64,000 bases of DNA from Sarocladium kiliense (Eukaryota > Ascomycota > Sordariomycetes > Hypocreales > Sarocladiaceae), in assembly GCA_030734395.1 (NCBI GenBank), contig JAUZTG010000004.1, forward strand, positions 310,001 to 374,000, in the 5' to 3' direction. The notes under the pieces were generated by a model. The model saw only the letters and a list, made by a program, of their open reading frames with translations, had not been told where the DNA came from and made no database searches. This document shows positions 1 to 9,423 of the stretch, one piece after another. Every line of letters starts with the position of its first letter. Positions within the stretch are counted from its first letter, which is position 1. A program made the position numbers and the translations under genes.

Positions 1-308
1 TAGACACAGCAGAGCCTTCCTGGCCAAAGGCGTTCTTGACATTGCCTTTTTAGACCAAGGGAAATGATAGACCTTTTCGTGTGCACTCAATAGTCTCCAG
101 TAAATGTGATAATTCGAACTCAAGAGTGCAATCCTTCGCTAATGATGACGGTGCGAGCGCTCAAGGTCCATTTGGATGTTTAGGGAATGATTCGTTCTTT
201 TGGTATCTTAAGGACACGCCGATGGCCCTTGCTCTCTGGGCATCAAAAACATCCGTAACGCCTCTGAATATGCTCACCAAGACAAAAAGCATCGTAAGGG
301 CCGGCCTA
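1..308. other. No gene seen; 3' flank of MED10
   Basis: This edge stretch lies downstream of the MED10 stop. Its open frames are short, without codon structure or recognisable domains. Nothing is supported here. Confidence 0.6.
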
Positions 309-843
309 TCAGTTTTTCATATCCTCATCTGCAGGCCCAGTGCCATTCCTCGTCTCCCTCCTTCCCCCCGTCGCCTCCAACACTCTCCCAACATCCTCTC
401 TCAACTCCGGCATCGCCCTCTCCATCTCCCCCGCCAACACATCCCTAAAGTCCGCAAAGGCATTCTCCTTCCCTGCCAGCACCTGGTTGCCTCTTCTCAC
501 AGTCTCGACGAATTCTCGCGTGTAGATGTCCGGGTTGCGCCCGTTCTCGACGTAGCCGATGAGTTCTGGGGGAATCTCGGGGAGAGGTTCGGCGGAGGAG
601 ACGTTGTGAAGTTCTTTGAGGGAGGAAGAGAGGGTGCGGAGTTCGGTTTGGAGGACGTCGCGGGAGGGCCGGCCCATTGCGTCGTACGCGGAGACTTGGA
701 CCATGACTTGGTAGAGGTCTTGGATGATGTCTTTGAGCTTGCCTATAAGTTGTTGGTTAGTATCAGCGGCACTGGTTGTGATGTGTGGCAACTGGGTACA
801 TACGCTCAAGACCATCGTGGTCGACTGCTTCGATGGGCGCCAT
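309..843 (-). CDS. MED10: Mediator of RNA polymerase II subunit 10 (MED10/Nut2)
   Basis: Two exons on the minus strand, 843-804 and 742-309, give 157 aa. The 61-bp intron (803-743) has a GTATGT donor and ends TTATAG. The short first exon encodes the start MAPIEAVDHDGLE, which reads straight into KLKDIIQDLYQ, the hallmark opening of fungal MED10. The conserved core with IPPELIGYVENGRNPDIYTR and VETVRRGNQ follows. MED10 is a core subunit of the Mediator middle module in the nucleus, linking activators to RNA polymerase II. The tail after about residue 115 is charged and variable, as usual. An upstream ATG at 893 in the frame of exon 2 would read through the intron and lacks the conserved N-terminus. 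The family assignment is secure; the start follows from the exon-1 match to the family. Confidence 0.93.
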
Positions 844-2318
844 GGTTGAAGCGATGTGGTTGATGTGCAGCAACAATGGAGGCTTGTCGACAAGTGAAGG
901 CGGCGCTGAGGCGTTCGCTACTGCGATGCGACGTGAAGCCAGAGGCGCCGCCCTGGCCTCTTATCGCAGATAAGGGTTAAGTCAGGGTTACATAGAGCTT
1001 GTCCTGGCATGCGCAAGTCTCCTGGCTTGGCACTTTCGATTCTACGACTGAGAATAAGGAAAGTTGTTCTTAGTCAGAAAAGGCCACATTGGCCGACTCT
1101 TTGATTGTTGAATGATCTCATGAATCCTGCGAGCAAGGGGTTTCAAGCCAGGGTCAGAAGTGCGGAACGAAAAGAGCGAATAACCTCACCCACGTGCAGA
1201 GACACCCTGGGCGCCGGCCCATTCCCAGCCAAGTGGCGATATGACATTATGTATGATCCGTTCGCAGAATAGTTCCATTCAGGGACCTCTGAGGCAGTGA
1301 CACCAACAGGCGGTCGACCGTAGGACCTAGTCGGCGCTTCGGTTGATTTCGCCTCACAAGCGAGGCAATCCTCATGACGACAGATCCGACTCTGCAAAGC
1401 AACATCACAGCCACGGCCCTGAAGGTCCGCGATGCATCTTATATGAGATAATCAAGCATTCCTGAAACATTGTTTCGTGGGCCCTGCAGTAGATCGCTGC
1501 CCAGACCTGCTGCAGGTGAAGGACGGCTCCAACCACTCATGACGTTGAGGCTCCATGCATGGCGAAATAATGCTAGCGATAGGAGAGAACCAGTGAGGGC
1601 CCTAACGGAGAGTAACCGAGAGGGTTTGCGCCGATGATTCTATTGTTGCGTGGGCGGGTTCCTTGTTTGGGTGCCTAGAGTTGCAGAAGGATCTGGGAGG
1701 ATCGGCTTGGCGCGGCAACTGGGGACGATGTATCTGCGTGGAAATAAGGTGGGAGTCGCCTCACCTGTCGTTACTAGTAAGGATGAGCACTGAAGGGAGC
1801 GAGGCCCCTGCAGTATAGATCCCACAGGCAGCGTAAATTTGTTACAGATTTGCAAGTGAAGTGATCTAATTCGGTTGATGTAGTAAGGCGATCCCAGTCT
1901 CCGTGGAGGCTTCGCCCACTGATTTCAGTAAGCCATGGAGCCAAGAGTCGAAATCGCGGCCCGTCGATTCCTCATTCCTTTGAGGTCATGGACAGCAATG
2001 TTTGCGTATAGCTTCGGTATGATGGCGAATGTGTGACGTTGGTGATGTAGATGTCAGTGCAGTGACGCTGATAGTACGTGAAGCTCTACAGCTTTGGCCA
2101 CTTTCTCTATAAAAAGCTTCCCTTCGACTGCTTTGCTCAAATTTCTCTTCTCGTTCCATAATCAGATACACCGACATCATCAGATAGCCTCGTTTCCTTG
2201 CTTCCCTTTCTCCAGTTCCTTGAACTCACCTTTGCTGTGCCGGTCACAGCTTGTACTTTAATCAACTCGTTCAACCCTACTTTCGCCGTGAACATCACGA
2301 AAGCAACAGAAATTCAAT
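844..2318. other. Intergenic, no gene recognised
   Basis: About 1.5 kb between MED10 and the secreted acidic protein. Open frames of 60-85 codons occur on both strands but show no signal peptide, domain or splice structure. The right end carries a TATA element and a pyrimidine-rich leader (2130-2318), so it is the promoter of the next gene. Confidence 0.6.
2108..2114 (+). promoter_or_regulatory. TATA box of the acidic secreted protein gene
   Basis: TATAAAA lies about 210 bp before the ATG and is followed by a CT-rich leader. A start about 30 bp downstream would give a leader of roughly 180 nt. Confidence 0.5.
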
Positions 2319-3191
2319 ATGAAGTCCTCAATTGTTCTCGCCTTCGCTTTCGCCCTCCTGGGTGTGGCATCCCCGGTGGATACCGCCAACACCATGGCGA
2401 GGCGAGGCGACTATCACCACCGCCATGCTAGACATGGTGGGGGAAAGAAACAATTTGTTCCCTGCGTGAGGACTGAAGACGGAACGGAGCACTGCAACTG
2501 GAAAGGAAAAGACTGGAAGGAGTGGAAGGGAAAGAAGGGTGAACATGTCCCTGGTGGTCCTGGCCCTGAAGTCCCCGGTGGCAAGCGTCCTCAGGACGAT
2601 GATGAAGAGGAGGCCACCGTTTCTATTCTCCCAGTGGATCTGCCGGGAGCTACACCCAGTGCGGTCCCCGAAGTTGTGCCCGAGGGCACCACGGAAGGCA
2701 ACGGTGAAGGGGAGACGGAAGAGGACACCGAGGTGAAGCCTGAAGAGAAGCCAAAGAAGGAGACCAAGGGCACCGACAAGGAGTCCCTGGCCATAAACGC
2801 AAAGACTGAGAGCAAGCAGAAGGGCAAGACCGAGGAGGAGGAGGTTACTGCTCCTAACGGCTGTGGTGCGGGTTCTCCTACCAAAGAGAAACCTCCTAAG
2901 GGTAACAAGGAGACGAAGCCTGAGAGCAACCAGGAGGAGAGCAACCAGGAGGAGAGCAACCAGGAGGAGGAGGAGGTTGTTGACGGCAATGGTGAGGGCA
3001 ACAGCGAAGAGAGCGCATCGGCTACAGCGCCCGTGCCCTCACAGACAGCGGCGGCTGGCGCCGGTAACGGCAACGATGGACCTCCCGAGGCTATTCAGAC
3101 ACCTGACGCCCAGCAAGAGGAGCAAGACGCAACAGTACAGCAGCCACAGCGCCGTCAACACAACCTCCGCGGCCTTCACTTCCTTGCCTAA
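2319..3191 (+). CDS. Secreted acidic low-complexity protein, unknown function
   Basis: A single exon of 290 aa. Residues 1-18 are a clear signal peptide with hydrophobic core IVLAFAFALLGVA, followed by a possible Kex2-type ARR site near residue 29. A short conserved-looking part follows (residues 30-75, rich in His, Lys and Trp, with two Cys). The rest is disordered, dominated by Glu, Lys, Gly, Thr and Asn, and contains three exact copies of the pentapeptide ESNQE. There are few Cys and no catalytic motif. It is probably exported or wall-associated. Length may vary between strains because of the repeat. A neighbouring frame stays open past the stop, so a missed 3' intron cannot be excluded. 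I do not recognise a family. Confidence 0.7.
   Translation: MKSSIVLAFAFALLGVASPVDTANTMARRGDYHHRHARHGGGKKQFVPCVRTEDGTEHCNWKGKDWKEWKGKKGEHVPGGPGPEVPGGKRPQDDDEEEATVSILPVDLPGATPSAVPEVVPEGTTEGNGEGETEEDTEVKPEEKPKKETKGTDKESLAINAKTESKQKGKTEEEEVTAPNGCGAGSPTKEKPPKGNKETKPESNQEESNQEESNQEEEEVVDGNGEGNSEESASATAPVPSQTAAAGAGNGNDGPPEAIQTPDAQQEEQDATVQQPQRRQHNLRGLHFLA
2922..2966 (+). repeat. Three tandem 15-bp coding repeats
   Basis: Three perfect head-to-tail copies of GAGAGCAACCAGGAG, in frame within the acidic secreted protein, each encoding ESNQE. Perfect identity suggests recent slippage. Confidence 0.9.
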
Positions 3192-3665
3192 GTCAGAGTG
3201 TTTCCCCTGGTCTACACCCTCACCCCGGTGGCCACCAACAGTTCACCTGTTATTTTGTGGTTGATTTCGACTGTAAGATCTCGGTGATTGAAGAGTTTCC
3301 TAGCAAGTTAGTCCTTATACAGCAGAAAATGAAAACATCACATCTCGTTGCATTAGCGCATATGGATCTACAGCTTCATGTCATTTGGCTCAACTGTTTC
3401 ACGGATCTTAGCTTGCGTGACCACGACATGTATTAGGCCTCTTTAGGAGAGGGTCATCAATCCAAGAACTGTAGAACAGATTGGTAGGTTACCCTTGCAA
3501 AAGTGGACTACACAATCCCGAAGAATCAATATCCGATGCTTCAAGTCTCCAACCACAGTCCTCAATCTCGATTTTGTCTTTCTCCTCCGAACTGAGGGGG
3601 AGGTATTTCGACAATGGCTTTCGATCGGCCACCAGTAACGCTGATGCCCCCTCGCTTGCAGATAT
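3192..3665. other. Tail-to-tail spacer
   Basis: This spacer lies between the convergent acidic secreted gene (+) and Cys-rich gene (-). It should hold both 3' ends. No further gene is seen. Confidence 0.6.
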
Positions 3666-4212
3666 TTAGTCGCGGCGGCAGCCCTTGTGGTGCTCATCCC
3701 AGTGGTGGTGCTTGTGCTTGCACTTGCACTCTGTTGTCACGTATTAGCTATCAAATTTATTCTTAGAAAACGCCTCTCTGGAGGGACTGACTGTTGTGAT
3801 CGTAGTCGTAGTAAGCCTCAGGGCCGCAGCTACCGCAAGTCTCCTCAACACTGAAGTAGTAGTACTTGTTGTTAGAGCAAGCACAGCAGTCACGGTGGTA
3901 GTCGTAGTAGCTGTCGCCCTTGCAGCCGTGGTGCTTGTCTGCCTTGCGGTTGCTGGAATGTGTCAGTGAAATCATGAAACTCTAGTGGTGATGCTCTGTC
4001 TTCGCTTACGGGTAGTTGCAGCCTCCCCAAGCCTTGTTGTAGACCATGCCCTCGACACGGCACTGGCAGCAGTTATCCTTCCAGTAGGCATCACGGCCGC
4101 ACTTGTAGTTGCGGGCCTCGACGTCTTGGACGGAAGAGGTGTCGGGCTCAGCATGAGGTGCGGCAGAGGCACCAAGAGCCAGGACGGCGGTGAGAGCGTG
4201 AACGAGCTGCAT
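3666..4212 (-). CDS. Small Cys-rich, His/Tyr-rich secreted protein (effector-like)
   Basis: Three exons, 4212-4010, 3952-3792 and 3730-3666, encode 142 aa. Introns are 57 bp (GTAAGC...CAG, branch CTGAC) and 61 bp (GTCAGT...CAG, branch CTAAT). Without the second intron the frame ends early at 3763. With it, a Cys/Lys/His tail ending HHKGCRRD is added. Residues 1-18 are a signal peptide (MQLVHALTAVLALGASAA). The mature part holds 14 Cys, an even number, in two similar halves: C-x2-D-x-Y followed by C-C-x-C. The tail is rich in His and Tyr, which could bind metal. A TATA box lies 112 bp upstream. The size, cysteine density and lack of a known domain fit an apoplastic effector or antimicrobial-type protein; that is inference. 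Confidence 0.75.
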
Positions 4213-5660
4213 ATTGAAGGGAAGTGTTGGGTTTAGAGCGAGAGTGATAGTAATCGTATTTTTCGGAAGCGAGTGTTTCTGTGCAGAGGTCATCCAAACC
4301 TGATCGAGGGGGATCTTTCTCGACTTATATAGACATTGCATACGCGCTAGAAAGATCTGCCATGGAGTCAATAGGACACTTTCATGTTAGAAGCTGTTGA
4401 TATTCATCTCGGATTGTCGGCAAGGCAAGCTCCTTGGGCAGAAACGCCCAAACCTAGATATTGAAGCTTACGAGACAAAGATTTGGAGATCGCCGCAAAT
4501 ATCAGATGCATAGCGTCATGCTTATGTTCTAGACTGGTCCCCTGGATCAGGCTGTTCTGCGAGGGGTACGCGGATTAGCAGGCCAAAGCCGTTATTGCCA
4601 ATTATGTCTGATATTATGACTGAGTCGTGAAAGTTTGCACCCGTTCTGGGATCTCGTCTGTATATGTCTATGCAATATGCCATATTGATAGGATCACTGA
4701 ACTCAGATGAACTTGGACATCGAAGGGCTCGCTGAAGGCGTTTCTCGATAAGTCGGACCATCGGCGTTGCCAAACAGAGACAGCCACAGAGCAGCACTGT
4801 GTATGACGCTAGCTAAGCCTAACTATCTTCGATGTACCTGGCGAAGCCTTGTCGTTGCAACGAGTGCGTGTGGTTCCCTCATGTTTGCTTCATTGGAGCC
4901 TCTGTTAGTGTGAATTTGAAGAGAGTTTGCGCTGGATGGCGCCGCCCAGATGCCTTAGTCTGACGGTTACACGGCATTTGGCGAGTAAATTTGTCTGAAT
5001 CTTGGATTTGAGAAGTTATCTCAAAGTTAAGAGTCTTTCGATTGACTTCAGCTACCGATGACCCGACCGAAAGCTCTGTGGCAAGATCCTCAGACGCATC
5101 TCAACAGTCGCCTTCACATGCATAAAGCTTGCTACTAATTGAGGGGATAAATGTTCTAGAGCTTTTACTTGCATGCGCCGAACGGACTTCGGTAAGCTTA
5201 TGTGCTCTTGTGGGCTGAAGTCCTTGGCTACGAGTTTTCTTATCCTTGGGTCATGGCAATAGCCAGATATCCTTCAGGCCTATTTCTGTTTCCGGAACCA
5301 ACCTGTGGCCGTCTTTTCGAAACCAAGACTATACTGCTCATTAGTTGAACACGGCTTTAGGAGATAGATAGCCTATGTCATGTGATTGTGTCTGGACCAT
5401 CAAGCGTGCCAGACTTTCGAACCAGAAACGCACTGCATGAGAAAATTCCTGCAGACCAAGAGGCCGGAGCTCCTAAGACAAGTTGATGTGATATTCTATG
5501 GGGCAGGGTTCCATTGGTAGATTGCTTTGATCTAGATGGGACAGCTTCAACTCCCAGATCTTCGCGCCCTTTGCCTGACATGCCAAGTAAAACAACATTA
5601 GAAAAAAAATGAACTTTCCAACAATCCTTAAGCAAGACATCTTGACAAAGTCTTGCAAAA
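4213..5660. other. Intergenic, no gene recognised
   Basis: The left end is the promoter of the Cys-rich gene. The rest (4.4-5.6 kb) has frequent stops in all frames and only short open frames. It should include the promoter of the MFS gene at 5661. Confidence 0.6.
4324..4331 (-). promoter_or_regulatory. TATA box of the Cys-rich secreted protein gene
   Basis: TATATAAG on the minus strand lies about 112 bp before the ATG at 4212, giving a leader of about 85 nt. Confidence 0.55.
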
Positions 5661-6914
5661 ATGGACGATGCAAATTCACCACAAGAATCGGCAGCAGCTG
5701 TTGCTCACGCATACCCTGAGCGTGGGCTGAGGGCCTACAGCGTCATCCTCGGCGCTTGGTTCGCCCTTTTCCCAGCGTCTGGGTTGCTCAACTCAATGGG
5801 CATTTTCCAAGCCTATTTCTCCCAGAACCAGCTGAAAAACTATTCTGAATCTCAGATTGGATGGATATTCAGTATTTTCGCATTCCTCTTCTTCTTCGGA
5901 GGCTTTCAAGTAGGGCCTACCTTCGACCGCTATGGGCTCGCGGTTTTGCTACCTACAGGCTGCGCAGGCCTCGTCGCTTCTCTCGTCGCCACAAGCTTTT
6001 GCAAAACTTACTATCAATTTCTTTTGGCTTTCAGTATCGTGGGAGGGGTCTCGTCGTCCATATTATGGACCTCCAGCATAAGTGCCTTGGGGCACTGGTT
6101 CCAGCTGAATCGGGGCCTAGCAACAGGGTTGGCCACAACAGCTGGAGGATTCGGCGGCGTTGCGTTCCCTCTGATCTTCAACGAGCTGTCTCCAAGGATT
6201 GGGTTTCCTTGGACAATTCGGTGTTTTGCTCTGCTAAGCGTGGCATGTTTCGCCATCAGCTTGTTACTCTTGAAGACACGACTTCCGCGAAACAGAGAGG
6301 CTCGATTGATCTTCGATTGGCGCGGTCTCCTTGATGCGCGCTTCACGCTGACGATGTCGGCGATATTCATCCTGGACTGGGCGGTACTTGTTCCACCAGC
6401 ATATATAACGACATATTCAATGTCTCAGGGATTTGGATCGACCTCGTCTTTTATTCTTACGGTCGTCAATGCTACATCAATCCTTGGCCGCGCACTTCCT
6501 GGGCCAATCGCCGACAAGCTTGGGCGATTCAACGTCATGATCTGCTGCTCAGCTGCGTGTGCTGCTGCCATATTTGGACTCTGGCTGAACGCTGATACAA
6601 GTATAGATATGATACTTGCATTCGCTGTTCTCTATGGGTTCTTCAGCGGCTCAGCATATAGTCTCACGCCTGTGTGCGTGGCACAGCTATGTCGGCCGGA
6701 GAATTATGCCACCCGTTATGGAACAGCGTATGGGTTCGTCAGTCTGGCTACACTAGCTGGAATTCCAATATCAGGAAACATTCTCGATACGAGCGGTGGT
6801 GATAACTACAAGGCGTTGATCACGTTTTGTGGTGCTGCGTACACTGCAAGTACGGCGCTCTTTGTGATCGCGAGGGTGACCAGCGCCGGGTGGAGGATTC
6901 AGACGAAGTTCTGA
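5661..6914 (+). CDS. MFS transporter, monocarboxylate-porter-like
   Basis: An intronless gene of 417 aa. After a short cytoplasmic N-terminus (residues 1-22) come about 12 hydrophobic segments in the two six-helix halves of the major facilitator superfamily. The first helix begins YSVILGAWFALFPASGLLNS, and the loop between helices 2 and 3 carries GPTFDRYG. This resembles fungal monocarboxylate-transporter-like proteins (Mch family). The central loop is short (residues 205-220). Substrate is unknown; plasma-membrane location is likely. It sits 690 bp upstream of an amine oxidase on the same strand, with a Zn2Cys6 regulator beyond, so it may import a substrate of that enzyme or export a product. 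The family is clear, the substrate is not. Confidence 0.85.
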   Translation: MDDANSPQESAAAVAHAYPERGLRAYSVILGAWFALFPASGLLNSMGIFQAYFSQNQLKNYSESQIGWIFSIFAFLFFFGGFQVGPTFDRYGLAVLLPTGCAGLVASLVATSFCKTYYQFLLAFSIVGGVSSSILWTSSISALGHWFQLNRGLATGLATTAGGFGGVAFPLIFNELSPRIGFPWTIRCFALLSVACFAISLLLLKTRLPRNREARLIFDWRGLLDARFTLTMSAIFILDWAVLVPPAYITTYSMSQGFGSTSSFILTVVNATSILGRALPGPIADKLGRFNVMICCSAACAAAIFGLWLNADTSIDMILAFAVLYGFFSGSAYSLTPVCVAQLCRPENYATRYGTAYGFVSLATLAGIPISGNILDTSGGDNYKALITFCGAAYTASTALFVIARVTSAGWRIQTKF

Positions 6915-7605
6915 TACGAGTGCTTCTCTTCCTGTCCTGACTATAGCGAGGGGTCTACCTGTTATCGATCGTGACAAGGACACTGGGACGTAGCGTGAAA
7001 GTCTTCGTCTCGCAGCTGTCCAAGTGCTCCAATAATCCGAGCTTTCCCGAGAGCGAGTTGATATATTGAGTCCGGGAAACTGAATCCCAGGCCAGTTTAA
7101 GTATGAGCTCATCTATTTCTTTTGATAACGCTTGGCCGGAGGACACCCACGAGTACGCAGGGTGATGGTGCCGCGAATTGGTGTAAGTCGGGACCAAACC
7201 AAAAGAGGCAACTTTTTGAGAACCCACAGCAAGCTCTCCACCGGCGGTCGCGGCAGCTGCCACAATGCAAGAAAGACAGAACCAAACTTTGAGGGGTTTG
7301 AATGCCAGAGCTGGTCTGTTGGTACAGTAGATGCGGATCCCAGGTGCGGAACACTTTGTGGGCGACGTTCGGAGGAGGGTGAATCTGATGAATCAAGCCT
7401 AGACGGGCAAGTTTTTGAGAAGCCAAAGCTCCCCGCGAGATGATGATCCTAGCGGCCGCGAAGTCTAAGCATCAATTGATGAGACATTGGCAGGTTGTAC
7501 ATAAAGACAGCTACGTCTTGTGACCATTTGTCAACTTGCTTCTCTATTTTGCCCGGCTGTGATATTAGAAACGCATCATCTTCCTTCCCCCACGTCCCCT
7601 ACACG
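6915..7605. other. Spacer between MFS and amine oxidase genes
   Basis: A minus-strand open frame of about 100 codons (6955-7263) has no recognisable domain or ATG-supported start. I treat the spacer as the MFS 3' end plus the amine oxidase promoter. Confidence 0.5.
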
Positions 7606-9322
7606 ATGACCTCTAAAGACGGCTACTGCTGGACAGAGACCCAAGGGCTCAAGGCTGGCATTCCATCCATCGGTGTCATTCAGCCTCCGACAAATGTCAA
7701 AGATCCGAGCAAAACTTATGATGTGATCGTGGTTGGTGCTGGCTATACTGGACTCACAGCGATTCGAGACATGACATTAGCTGGTATGTGGATAGCTTAA
7801 CGCCCCAGTCAAGTTGCGCTACAACACACTCACACGCGTCTCGCTGTGTAGGCTTGAAAGTGCTCCTGATCGAAGCACGCGACAGAATTGGTGGTCGTTC
7901 TTGGTCCTCTAACATCGATGGCTACCCCTACGAGATGGGGGGTACTTGGGTGTACTGGAACCAGACGAACGTATGGCGCGAAATCGCTAGATATGGCATG
8001 CAAGATGAGCTGGAGAGCTCGTACGACTTCTCCAAGGGGATCAACAAATTCCTGCTCTCCAACGCCAAGGGTGTTCAAGCCTTCACCCACGAGCAAGAAG
8101 TACATCTAATCCCTTAAAATTTCCAAAAGCAGAATCTAACAGGCATGCAGGACGTCTTGATGGCATCGGCGCTCAAGAAAATCGTCAATGTCGATGGCAA
8201 CCTGGGCAAAGATGTCGTGCCGTTCCCTCACAGTGCTGCAGCTATTGAGCCGAGGGCGCGGAAGTACGATCATATGAGCGTCGCTGACCGGCTCAAGGAG
8301 ATCGGCGACGATTTGACGCCAAATGAAAGAGCATGTGTAGAGGCGTTTGTCCTTCTGTGTAGCGGCGGCACTCTCGAGACGACCAGCTTCTACGAGTTCT
8401 TGCACTGGTGGGCATTGTGTGAATACTCGTATGAAGGATGCATCAACTACCTTGTCCATTACAAGTTTCACAAGGGACAGTCATCCTTCGCGATCCGCTT
8501 CTTCCAGGAAGCCTTGTCAACTGGTAACCTCGCCTACACTTTCAACAGCCCCGTGGCAACGATTCAAGAATCCTCAGATGGTGTAAAGGTCACCACGAGA
8601 GATAATCGGCAATTCAGCGCACGCAAAATGGTGTCCGCCATCCCGCTTAATGTTCTCAACGACGTCAAGTTTGACCCGCCCTTGTCCCCTGGAAAGTCAA
8701 AGGCGGCTTCCACGGGCCATGTCAATCAATGCGTCAAGGTTCATGCAGAGGTTGCCGAGAAAGACCTGAGATCCATGACATGCATCAGCTATCCGCATAA
8801 TAGTCTGATCTATGGTTTGGCTGATGGAACAACACCAGCGGGGAACACACATATCGTGGCGTTTGGCGGCACACACAACCATTTCCATCCGGAGGACAGT
8901 GTCAAGCACACAATCGCCGCATTCAAAGGTTTCTCTCCGATGACTGTGCAGAGGCTGGTCCGTCCCCTTCACACCTTCAGATCTCAATGGAAGAACCTCG
9001 CTAAATCGTCACAGGTTTTCCACAACTGGTCCAGGGATGAATTCGCCAAGGGAGCTTGGTGCGTTGACTCTTTTCACTTCTGGCGATGTCGAACAAGAAG
9101 ACTGACTGCTCCGTCGACAGGTTCTTTTCCGGCCCTGGGCTTCTCTCAAATCACTTACAGGATATGAGAGCATCCACGAAAAACATCGTCTTCGCATGCT
9201 CAGACTGGGCAACAGGTTGGCGTAGCTTCATCGATGGCGCCATCCAAGAAGGAACTCGCGCCGCTGCGGCCGTGGTTGGGGTGCTGGGCACCAAAACAGC
9301 GGAGACCAAGTCAAAGCTGTAA
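7606..9322 (+). CDS. Peroxisomal flavin-containing amine oxidase
   Basis: Four exons, 7606-7783, 7852-8099, 8151-9058 and 9121-9322, give 511 aa. The last intron (62 bp, GTGCGT...CAG) resolves what looks like a frameshift: it joins FAKGAW to FFSGPGLLS, the expected family sequence. The FAD-binding dinucleotide motif VVGAGYTGL lies at residues 42-50 and EARDRIGGRSW near 66. The C-terminal FAD-contact region reads FACSDWATGWRSFIDGAIQEGT instead of the common FAGTE form and lacks the Cys used for covalent FAD in animal MAO. The protein ends SKL, a canonical PTS1 peroxisome signal. It should oxidise primary amines or polyamines to aldehyde, ammonia and H2O2. The flanking MFS carrier and Zn2Cys6 regulator suggest an inducible catabolic group. 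Confidence 0.9.
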
Positions 9323-9423
9323 AGCTTCGTGGCGAAGTGAATGCTTTGGTTCTTCAGCAAATGATGTTTACTTCCGCAAGTAGTGTAGCGAAGAGCGTTC
9401 GAGGTTAGGTAACAAAACCCTGA

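Noticed and set aside
2591..3073. Antisense open frame of 160 codons opposite the acidic secreted protein
   Set aside because: It is a mirror of the Glu/Lys-rich repeat codons, giving Ser/Leu runs only.
6955..7263. Possible small minus-strand gene between MFS and amine oxidase
   Set aside because: Its start is not a convincing ATG context, it has no domain, and it overlaps the expected promoter.
9059..9120. Apparent frameshift near the end of the amine oxidase
   Set aside because: A GTGCGT...CAG intron of 62 bp restores the frame exactly at the conserved GAWFFS position.
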